64,000 nt of DNA, taken from NCBI GenBank assembly GCA_964007475.1, contig OZ023273.1:145053308-145117307 (forward strand), in the 5' to 3' direction. Shown piece by piece: positions 38,623-50,600 of this stretch. Below the pieces are notes generated by a model. The model did no database searches, was not told the origin of the DNA, and saw only the letters and a list, made by a program, of their open reading frames with translations. Made by a program: the position numbers and the translations under genes. Origin of the DNA: Hybos culiciformis (lineage: Eukaryota > Arthropoda > Insecta > Diptera > Hybotidae). Every line of letters begins with the position of its first letter. Position 1 is the first letter of the stretch.

Positions 38623-41600
38623 TAGAAAACCTGATAGATATAAAATGCAAATCTGTATCGTCATAAGGCGACTGAAACAGTAATTTTAATTATACAAACA
38701 TAATAATGTATTTGATATAAAACTATGTATCTAAATTAAAATTTTTCATACATATATTTAATAATAATTGTTTTATAAAAAAAAAAATTTAAGAATAGAT
38801 ACATTTTATTTTGGTTGATAAGTTTTTGCAAAAAGTATTCACACATGAATGTATGAATGTACAAACATACATTAGAACGTATAGATTTTCGAGAGATTAT
38901 CGGCTGACGGTCAGAAATTGTTAAAATTTGTTCATTATTGTTAGTTAGACCTGTTGTATATATGTCGGAACATGAATCTAGGTTAAGAAAGGACTTGCGC
39001 TTCATTGAAATATTGTTTTGATAAGTTTTTTTATTTGTAGCAAATTATATATTCGGTTTTTGGAATTTTTTGAGTTTTTATTCTGATATGATGACGAATT
39101 GAGAAATTAAATGAAACTTGAGAGCATAAGAAAATTGAATCTTGGAAATTTGTTTGATTAAATATAAATGTTTGTAAAGTATTACAAACAATACTTTTAA
39201 TGTATAATAAAAAATATTAATTATAATTTTTCTTTATCCGATTTATTTTCTATGTATAACATTTGCATGCCTTAAGAATGTATTTTCAACTATATGACTT
39301 TAATAAATATGTTCATTAAATGAAAAATATTTTGATTTAGTTGGTTGCTGAACCGCCAAAATCTCAAAATCGAATTTTATAACTATGCTATATCAAAATC
39401 TGAGTTATTTAAATTTTTATTTAGAGAAATAAAATAAACGCATTCATAAATAAAATTTAATGTTTTATTGTGTGGTAAAAAATTTAAATTTGTTTTTATA
39501 AATTGGTATTTTTTTTTTGTTCTGACATAATGTGAAAATTTCAAATTCAATTAATGCAATATTTTCTGCTGAATTTAAGTTTTATTTACACAATTATTAT
39601 TTAACAATCACCATTTGGGAAGAAATTAAATTTAAATTAAAATTAATCTTTTTTGGTAAAGAGAGCGCTGAGCATGAGAGCGCTGAGCATGAGAGCGATT
39701 GTCGATTGAATTCAATTTCAAATATGAGTACATGAACTTTAAATTATTTTTAGGAATAAGCTAATCGTAATGGCTCAGCTACAAAATTACGATTAGATTC
39801 GATTTAAAATTTCTTAGCAATATAGATACAAAGTTGTCAAGTTTCCTAAGGTTATCAAATCAAAGTAATATAATGTTTCACTAAATTATATGATGTACAT
39901 ATTTCTAATATTGTTCATTAAATTTATTTTAAAACTATAATTTTACGTTTCTAGTTTTTATCACCACCATAAAAATTAGTTAAATATACTATATTAACTT
40001 ATTTTTCAATATGCTACTAATATGGTCTTTAGCATTAAATGAATATATAAAACCAAAAATAAAAATATAAACAGAATTATATTTACCCACAAACTGGCAA
40101 CCAGTCTGTATTTTTTGGTATTGAATCATGTTGAAATATAATTTCCACGTGACCAGATTCCAATGGTAAATTTAGTGGTTCTTTGTAATTATCGTTTGAA
40201 CGATTCGCTTGAAATAGCCATGTTGCAATAATACGAGATGATGGCATATAATCAGCACCAAGATCACTTTAGGAAAAATTGGGAGAAAAAAAATATATAT
40301 AATATGTTTTGATGAAAAATATTCCATTTACTTTATTTTATTTGCATATATGAATACTATAATCCAGAGAATTCAAATTACAGACAAAATGAAAATAAAT
40401 TGTTGCTTTACAATTTACATGGGAAAAGATAAATTTTCAATTTCACTTAACGCTATACTTCTAGAGCGAAAGGAAATAACATCCCAAATAGTTTTTAAAC
40501 ATTAAATTATTTTTTTTTTGAATGAATGTTTGTACAATAAATATTTTAAGTAAAAAAAAATTAATATTCTGAAGAGTTAACTATTTTTGGGAAACAAAAA
40601 AAATTTTATAAAAAATGTTGACAAAATAAATATAAACTGAAGGTTTATTGTTATACACAGTGGTCGAAGTGGCAGGCTAAAAGTGGTGGGATGGTTAAAA
40701 AATTTTAAGAGCAGGTTGAGGCTCGTGGGGTTCCTATCGCTTTGTCGTTTTTTAGTAGAAAAATGACTCATTCAAAGATTTTACCAGCTTCAACCCTTGC
40801 GTTGCGTCTTTGTTGTTACTAAATCATTTAATGAACTGCATATAGAACATCCTACTCCACTTTCTTTAACTGTTATATATATATGTTTCTAACTTTTCAC
40901 ATCATTGTGTTTCTGCCTGGTAATCTAGGAACTTCAAAGTATTGGTCTCGTGTAATGTCTTATCTTGGCTTAATGTGCTAAGTACATTAATTCAAATGCT
41001 CTTCTCCCACCGCCTTTATGCTCCTGCTGTTTATATCTCCTGCTGTTCTTAATAAAATTTGGAAGTTAACTAAAGATAGAGAATATTCAAAATTTGATCG
41101 GGTAAAAATTTAAATTTATGAAAAGCTGTGCGAAAATTATCTACATAGCCAATTAGTAACCAAAATATCTACTATTTATTATTTGAATTTTAAGTCTCAT
41201 TTAAAATTATTTTTAATTTCTTTTTGATAAAAAATATTTAAAATTCATAAAAAATTATTTAAAATTTTAAAAAATATGTTCCGGGATGCTTTTTTCCATC
41301 CTAAGAAGTGGTGGGATGAGTTTACAATTATTTAGAAGTACCGGGATGGCATCCCACTCCATCCCGCCTCACTTCGAGCACTGGTTATACATATATATAT
41401 ATATATATTTTTTTTCAAATAAGAATTCTCTGGTGACATGAAAGCTAGAACTTCATATATATCGCTTGCTTACCTTCCTCGTGAATAATATGTTTTTGGT
41501 AAAAATCTGGTCAAATTTTTATAGGATATAACCGATGCAAATATTGTTCCATTTGACATAATGTTCATTAAGTTTTTCGTTCTCCTGATGTCTAAGTAAA

Positions 41601-44600
41601 GTTGATCCGAAAATAAATCATCCCTGAAAATGAAGAATAAATAAAAGTTTTTTAATAGTTTATTTTTTTTCTTAATTTCTGCTAAGTATGTAGTTGCTTA
41701 AATGATTACTATATTATATAAAGTGTAACATTTTGCATAAAATAAGATAGATAGGACATTATAAATAAGAGATTATAACAAAATAAAATTAATTATATTC
41801 TTATTTAAAATCAAATATTAAGTATACACATTATATAAATATTTATATAATAAAGTCTTTAATTCAATATTTTCACATCATTATTATAAGTATATAATCG
41901 ATAATCCAATAAACGAGTAATTTAATTGTTTAAAGATATTCAATCATATATCGAATCATATAAATGTATACAGATTCAGATTAAAGACATAAAATACATT
42001 CCAGTTGTACTTATATGCACAATGTTGTAGGAAATTTCTTATAATTACAATATTAATATATAATTAACTTTACCTTTAATAAAATAATAATATAACAATC
42101 AATAATAAGAATAATTATATTATCGTAATCGTATAATATATGTACTCTCAAATGAACGGTTAGATGTGGGTATTATCAGAGGCTAGAACGATTATTGTCT
42201 ATCGTCATATAAAAATCCAATGGGATAATTTATCTTTCAACAATATAATATACTATAATTTTCCTGATAATGGACAGATACTATAATATCCAATGGGTGA
42301 ATGTATTAAATACAAATATATAATGCTTAGGGAAAGTGAGCTAGTTAATAATGGAATATTATTTTGAAGTAAAATTTTTATCGACAATAATTTCTTGAAT
42401 AATATTGGACATGAAGAAGGATTATTTCATTGCAATGGAAAAGGAATCTAATGTACATACAATGTTTTACAAAACAATATTATCTCTATATATGACGTAC
42501 GAGTAAGTGTATGAAAGTTTTAAACACTGAAAAATATTTTTTTTTTAACATTTCAGTCTTATTCCTGGCAATATTTAAAATATTAAGCAATTTTATCCAA
42601 AAATTATATAATTAATAAGCAAAACTTTAATATTACGGATGGTGCAATTAGTTAATTGGGCACAAAAAAAACATATAAAGATACGTATACTAAAATATAA
42701 CGTATATAGAATATTTGAGATACATTATATGCATGGTTTTATCATGATTTTTTGTTCATTTCACCCTTTTGACAAGCAAATTTTTTTTTTTATATTTTCC
42801 ATTACAAAAAAAGTTAATTTATTTAAAAGTTTTAAATTGTTTCTTGTCTAGAGCTAAATGAGCAATAAATTTAATAAATGAGATTCTCAATTTGAGAATA
42901 ACATCAAATCAACATCATTTTGTTAAACTTTCTGCTGGTTTTATAAAAAAAAGGAGAATTTCCTATTGTTTCTCTTACAAATGAAAACAAAGTTGAATTT
43001 TTTTCGCATTCTCGAATTAATTAATAAAATTACTAGTTTAATTGAAAATGTCGCCCCACGACTTTAATTTATAAAATCATCAAAAAAGGAAAAAATCCCA
43101 TATCTATTATGGGGGTTCCTCATAATGTTAACTGCATTTTAATACAAACACAAGTGTCGCTCGATATTCGGGTCTTCCAATTGATGCTCGTTATTTGTTC
43201 TTCGAATTAGGACCTGAGAGTTCCAAACAATTTTATTACGCCCAGGACATTGAAAAAGTCGAAGACCAACTCTTCGGAGTTAAAAGGAAATTATGTTATA
43301 AATCAGTTTATTTTTAACTAAAAAAGTGTTTCATTGTTTTATTTTTCAGGCACATATGAAATCGCGCTTGTATATTAAATTTTTTTAGAAATGAAATGAA
43401 AATGTATTCTTTTGATAATTTTTTTTAAATCGACATACTTTGAAGTTATTCTGAAAAAACGAGATGGTGGATAATTTATGGTGGATAATTCAAATAGTTT
43501 ATTTAAATTATCCACCATAAAAAGGAAATTAATATTTACAAGTATTATTATTTATACATTAAAGTATGTACTAACTATTTAATGAAGAAAATTTAAAGAC
43601 ATTTTAATTATGGGTTATATTTCAATTGTCCATTTTTAATCCATTTTCACAAAACAACTATTAAAATAGGAGACCTTCAATTAGTAAAATATTATATGAT
43701 GTTTTGTTTTTGTTTTAAGAAACTATATAAAACATTAAATAATCATCAATCTTAAAATACATAATATCATTATCAAATTTGTTAAAGCATAAATTATATT
43801 GGATTTACAAATCAGACCACAAAACCATTATGAAATTAATTCAATATCTGTAATTTACAGTCATGTGTGTAAGAATATACATATTCATAGTTTATGATGA
43901 AAACCAAATAAATTAATTGACTTACTAAAAGAGTTGCATATTCTTGTCAAAAAGTCAATGATATCAAAAATGTAATTTAAATGAATATTAGAAATATATA
44001 AGTTTATATATACTGAAAATTATAATATAAAAAAATAACTGAAAAATATTACTATTGATTATTATTAATTTTGGCGAAATGAAAATTGAATGACATGAAG
44101 ATTTAATTAAAAAATGGACTCTTGTGTGACCATTATTTTTGGTGTAGGAGCAAAAAAAAATTTAAATTAATCATTACGGTCAGTAGATAATCAAATATAT
44201 CAATCAACTCAAGTTTTCTAACTATCATCTCATTTGGTTCATAATTAGTATTAACATTTTTATAAATCAACTTTAACTATATACAGATTGTCGGAAAAAT
44301 AATAGAAATGTGTTTTAGTAAGTTTATTTATTATTTGTAAATTTTATTTTATTTTATTAATATTATAGCATTGGTCTACATATACAATGTATACATAAGA
44401 CAAAATCATACGGTTGTCATATTGCATTTGCAAAAGCCAAATTTCCCACAGGTAGGTTAGAGAATTTCAACTTTTTAAAAAATAATTGTAAGTTTATTGT
44501 TTTGCCGCATACTTTATATATTAAATTTAAATTTTCAATTAATTTATTTTGTTCCAAACTATAAACATGATATTGCGTAAACAAGAATTTAAATAACTTT

Positions 44601-47600
44601 TAGTTTTAAAAGAAGTTTCTTCCACGAAACCAACATTTTCATCAAAGAATATAAATATGCTTAATTCTTTAGTTTATACTGTTTATTTGTATAGAGTTAT
44701 AGACTGTAGATAAATAAAATTACAGAAATTAACAATATCTTAAAACGAATTATATCATCCGTACGAGATATAAACATAAACAAATTTTTGCGTACACGGA
44801 AAAAATTAAAGTGCATTATTTTCCAACATTTACATTCATTTCGAATCTATTAACAATAAAAAAAATATTAATAAGGTGCACAACTTTTTAATATAATGGA
44901 AAATTAATTTAATGTTATTTAACATTAAATGTTTTATAATTGAGTATTTGTGTTAAAAATTCACATATGAGGAGGTTGAAAAGTTTAAATATAATTTTTT
45001 TTCATATACAATTGAAAATTTATAAATCAAGTAATGTAAAAATTGTTGCTTATCTTTAATTAAAAATGAACAATTTTGTTTCTGACGTTTAATTTTTTTT
45101 CTGCAAAATTAATTGTTTTTGGTGTTCGTTTAATGGTATAGTGTTTACTCGCTGGTATTTTTTCAGATTAAAATTTTTGATTCAAAAGTTTATGCATTTA
45201 AAATTATTTGAATTCGTTTTTTGTTTGATTTCATGGTAAAATTGTTTCTTTATGTTTGTGTGTTGTGAACTAATTTTTTTTCGTTAACATTATAGTCCAA
45301 AAAAATTATTTTGAACGGATTGGAAAGAACGAATACTAGGTAGATAGAATATTGATTCATGAATAAATTTCAGTGTATATTCAAAAAAATTTAGTGAATA
45401 ATGGTCCGTGTTTTCTTCTGTGAAAATCTCATAAATTATATCACCTCTTCTTTCTGAAAAAAAAAATAGTCCATTTTGTTACACACAATCTATGAAATGT
45501 CTCAATGAAAAAGTATACGAATGAATTCTGAATTTACTCTAGTGAGCAATTATTTTTTTTTTCGGAAAGAAGCATTGTTTAAATAGAGAAAAAGTTCTGA
45601 ACAACAAAAGTTAACATTTATTTTTAATTTTTTTTTATTTATTTTTAAGTTTGATAGTGTTGCATTAGCCTAATTGTTTATTTTTTATTACATTCAACTT
45701 TAATATAACAACTTAGTTTCACAAAAGTTTGCATAAAATTATAAAAATATATTATTGGTTAATGTCTAAATATATGAAAATTATTTTAATAGATTATAAC
45801 TATCAATTATTATTTTAAATTTAAGTTTAATAATTTTATCTTTATTAATTAAATTGTAATTAAATAAAAACTTACCCGTAAATTCTTAAATTAAATGGTA
45901 AGGCCTTCATAGAAGTTGTGTATATCCGAAATGAATTTAAACGTTCAAATGATAATGACGAATCTGTTATTGAATCTGCAACACCACCATTATTTCCATT
46001 ACTATCAATTGATTTAGTACGACCACCTGCTGATGATGAATCTGGCAATGAAAGTGATGTTATTCCATTATTTAATGATGCTGCTGCTGAAGTTGATGTT
46101 GCTAATTGTGATGCAGCAATAGTTTCACGATTTAATGCAGCTGATTGTGTCAATAATTGGAATTTTTTTATTTGCTATTTTTTATAAAAGAAATTGAAAA
46201 TAATAATAAAAATATTTAATAAAATGTATAAATATAAAAAATAAAGAATTATGAAAGACTTTATAAAAAATGTCGCATTTTATTATTATAGGAGAAATAT
46301 AATGAAATCTAGGTTGTACATAATATTTCAATAAATTTTTTTTTCAAAGCATCTATATTGGAAATAATTTTATAATGGAATAGTATTTTGAATAATAAAA
46401 TAAAATTTTTGTATATAGTTAGTAGGTACTCGAATATCTATATATTTTATTGATATTTTTCACTATAATCATTTAATTTAAATATTTGTTAAATTATTAT
46501 GTTAAAATAATTTTCAATTGTTTTGAATTTAGCTGGTTTTTATTTTTTCTAAATTTTTATTTCGTTTTTTTCTGCTTTTGATATAATACTATTTAATAGT
46601 TATTGAATACACTTACTTATAGACTTTTTTTATTGAATTTGTTATTTCTAGTAATTATTAGTTTTAAGTTAATCTGTAAAGGGGTTTTCTGATAGATTGA
46701 ACAAATAAATAAATAAGTATTACAGGATTTGTAACCCAAATAGAACTCTGTATAATTTTTCATATGGTTATGAATTATGAAACCAAAGACGTTACTGTAT
46801 ATTTCATAATCCCTTTTTTTGCCATACCCATACTCATAATAAATTAATCTATACATTGCTTGGGAAGTTTACACAAAAATGTGCCTTCGAGGTAAATTTT
46901 CTTTAATATAATACAAGAGTGAGATTAACTTAAATTTTATAATTTTCCAGCTTTTTGAATTGAAAAAACTTCAAATACTTATATGTTATTTTTTTTTTGT
47001 TCTAAATTTTTTTGGTCTTTGAAATCAAGAAGTGTGTTCATTGGGTTAAAAGTGGAAAACGTAATTTTTGTTGTTTTTTTTGGCATTTGATATATATAAA
47101 TATATCACATAAGTTACAGATTTTTTTAAAATATGCTCATATTGTACATGTATACTGTTTTGAAGTTTTCTTGAAATGTTTGCAGTGAGAGGAAAAATCT
47201 AACTAATTTTTTTTTGTTCTTGAAAGTTCAAATTTGTAAAATTTTTTCTTTTAAAATAGAATCTTTTTATAAATATTATTAAGAAAATGTGTCAAAAAAA
47301 TCAAGAAGAAAAAGATTTTCTAATATTGTATCTTTTTTATAGTTTTAAATTAAAACATATACATATGTAATTATATAACTAATTTAATAATAAATGTATC
47401 TGATTGCATTGCATTTGAAATCTGAAAGAATATTAATTATTTTTATTGCTAGTAGTATTACTGTTGCAAGTACTATCAATGATAAATTTCCAATCAGTTA
47501 ATCCATTTATATTTATTTAAAAACAAATCGGTCCAGCTTTTGGTGGTATAACACAGTGGTGCCCAAACTACGACTCGCTAAGCATTTTTATCTGGCCCGT

Positions 47601-50600
47601 TTTGAATTTTATGATTAATACATCTACTTCAAATTTTCATAAATTTCTTTTTTTTTAAGAATTTAAACAAAATATAAAATATGTAAATGTTTTCTTATAC
47701 AAAATTTGTTTATATTTATTTTTTATTTCGTACAGTAATAATTCTTAAACAGGAAAAAATATTTTCTTTTTTTAATTTGGCTCTCAAGTAGCAAGAATAC
47801 TGGATTACTTTATATACGAATTCATGCGAATTCTCTTAAATACAAAACGACAAGCTATTAGTTTTACAGACTCCAGATACTTTCCCAAAAAATATATATA
47901 TTGACACATTATAATTAACATACATAGTTGTGAAGTGCTTATATTTGTAACTGAATTATAGTGAACTAAAATCACGCAATGAACAAGAAGCGTAAAATTC
48001 ATAATAAAGTTTTGTTTTTTTTAATGTTTTCAATAAATTTTTTTAAATATCAAAATATGTTATTTATTTGTAATATGTAGGGCTAGGTTGAAAGAATGAT
48101 TTTTTTAATATTTGGCCCCAAAACCTCTGATGTTTTTTGAAATGGCCCGTGGCTATAAAAGATTGGGCACCACTGAACATATAATAATTATATTTACACT
48201 ACATCTAAATCTAATTGGCTTTTAAAATCTTAATAACATTAAGTTCCTTTGGTAAATTATCTGTCCCAAAGACAAAAGTGGAGAAGCTAATAAATTGTAA
48301 AAGCTTGTATTGTGAAATCAAGTACTATATACACATTAATTATTATGCATCTTTTTTGGTATTATATTATTATATTACAGAAATTCTATATTCAAACAAT
48401 TCAATTACAGTCATGGAATTTAATTAATTTAATTCTCATTGTGTAAATATTTTTCACTTTATTTTCTTTAAATTTAGAAGATTTGTTATCGTCAAGGATG
48501 AACTCTTTGCGAAGGCTTTTTTCTTTATGTATCAGATACAAGAAAAATCCTTTCCCTTTTTTTTCTAATTTATTTATTATTTTTATATTTTCTAAGAGAA
48601 AATAAAGCAAATAAATGAAAAAAAAATAAAAAAACAGAAGATTTTAACAAAAAAAAAAAAAATCTAAATGATTTTATTTTGAGACACAATTTTCATGGTT
48701 GTACTTTTTTTTTTTGCGGTTCACTGAATGAGTTAAAACACCCTTAAATAAAGTAAAATACTAAATAAAAAACAAAACAAAACAAAACATAAAAAAAAAC
48801 AATAATTTCAGAAATAGTAAATTAGAAAATTATTATGTGCCACAAATTCAATTTAATACTTTTTTGGGAAAAATTAATGCTAATTTATAAGGTTTTATCC
48901 GTTTTTTATATTTGAAAAAAAAAAAAAAAAACAAAATTGTGGGTTTCACTTGGATTATAATTTACCATTAAAATTTTTTGCCAAAAACCAACATATGGTA
49001 GTCTCATTCATAGTATAGAAATCCCCAAAAAGGTTTCATATTTTAAATAAATAACTATATACAGCGTCGCCGTATAATTTATGTTTTTACTTATGTTGTC
49101 TATTTATTTTTTTAATCATTAAAAAAAAATCTCAAGAAAATATAGTCAATGCTAAGGTCAAAGTATTGTATGGAAAATTTGGATTATAAGAATTTTCAGT
49201 GTGTTTCTTTTTATGGCATTTCTTTATTTTTTGAAAATTATTAGAAGCTTCGTATACTTCTTGAAAAATGTAGTGTACTATAAACTCATCTTTTTCTCTG
49301 TCGTTTTGACTGTATGTTTGTAGTGAATATAGAGATTAAAGAAATTTTTTTAAATATAATTTCGTAAAAAATTCCGCAATGATTTTTGTTGCTTGAGTAA
49401 AAAAATAAAATTTATAATTTAAAATATTTAAATTTGAATTTGATCAAAATTAAAATAAATTTAAGATTAAATTTCATATTATAATTTTTTTTATTTTGTT
49501 GCTTTAAAATTCATTTTGATCAATATTTTTAAAATGCGGACTGGGATGAAGATTTATTTACGCTACTTTCAGACACAATCGAAAAAACTCTTGGTTTTAG
49601 TCTTCGAAAACATCCAGCCGCAGATTAGAAGAGAAACAGAGTTTATAAATATGATAGTTGGAATATTTCAACGATTCGCTCGTAAAACAATTTGTAAGAG
49701 TATAATTATTGTATAATTGTCGCAATATTTTTAAATAATTTTGCAGATCTGATCATTTTGAAATTGACCTAAGTGTGCACGAAACCTTTATATTTATCAA
49801 TAATCACAAGAAAATTTAGAAATAATATTTTAGTTTCCAACATAATCTATTACAGATTTATGTAATTAACATAATAGCAAATAGATCAAAGCTACGGAAA
49901 TCCAAAAAAGGTTTTCATGGGAGCGAGAAAATATTTAAATTCTAAGGCAGCAAGCAAATATTTGCGTATTATTTATTTTCAAAAATAAAAAAATAAAATA
50001 AAAAATACATAATATTTTAAAATAACAACTCAATGATATTATCAGCTTTTTTTTAACTCACTCTCTGTATCTATACCAAAAAAATCTATTTTGAAGACTT
50101 CTTTTTAATACACAAGAGATTTCAATGAGATTAATTTATTTCTATTTAGAGATTTTGTAGACTTAAAATAATGAATTTTCAGGGAAAATAAAGCTTGTGA
50201 ATCTTCTTGCAAATTATTTTGTTTTTATTTTTTTTTTTATTTTTTGTGTACTACTAAATGTATTTTATTTTACATTTTTATTAATTTTTATACAATGAAA
50301 ATTCATATATTTTTCCCCCAAAAACAAGAAAAAAAAAAAACACTTTCATGACAATAAATAATTCAATTTATTTTCCATAAAAAAAATATATTCAAAAAAT
50401 ATTGCTGTAAGATTTTTAATGTTAAGCCAATAGTCGTTATAAATTCAGAAGAAAATATTATTAAAGTCGGTTATCAATTAGCTAAGATTAAAAGTATACG
50501 AATAAAATAAAGTAAGAATGTTTTTTTTTTTATAAATTAATTTTCTTCTTTAGAAGAATGAATAAATTTTTTTAATAAAAAAGATTCAAAGTTCAACTAC

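Larger units (their letters stand above)
38135..40086 (-). other. Receptor intron between GAIN B and GPS exons
   Basis: 1.95 kb with microsatellites (GTT at 38191-38209, AAT at 38590-38625) and a 15-bp tandem repeat (39661-39697). No gene. Confidence 0.8.
41624..45875 (-). other. Receptor intron before the GAIN B exon
   Basis: 4.25 kb. It contains a 21-base copy of GPS codons (42261-42281), a coding-like island (about 43050-43320) and a 16-bp perfect hairpin (43475-43521). The remainder is A+T-rich. Confidence 0.8.

Noticed and set aside
40577..40771. 64-codon minus-strand ORF
   Set aside because: Spans the boundary of a hAT element, so it is a chance fusion of element and flank.
45918..46187. 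Plus-strand 89-codon frame
   Set aside because: Antisense of the Ser/Ala/Asn repeat exon, which fits the receptor in phase. Repetitive trinucleotides keep the opposite frame open.
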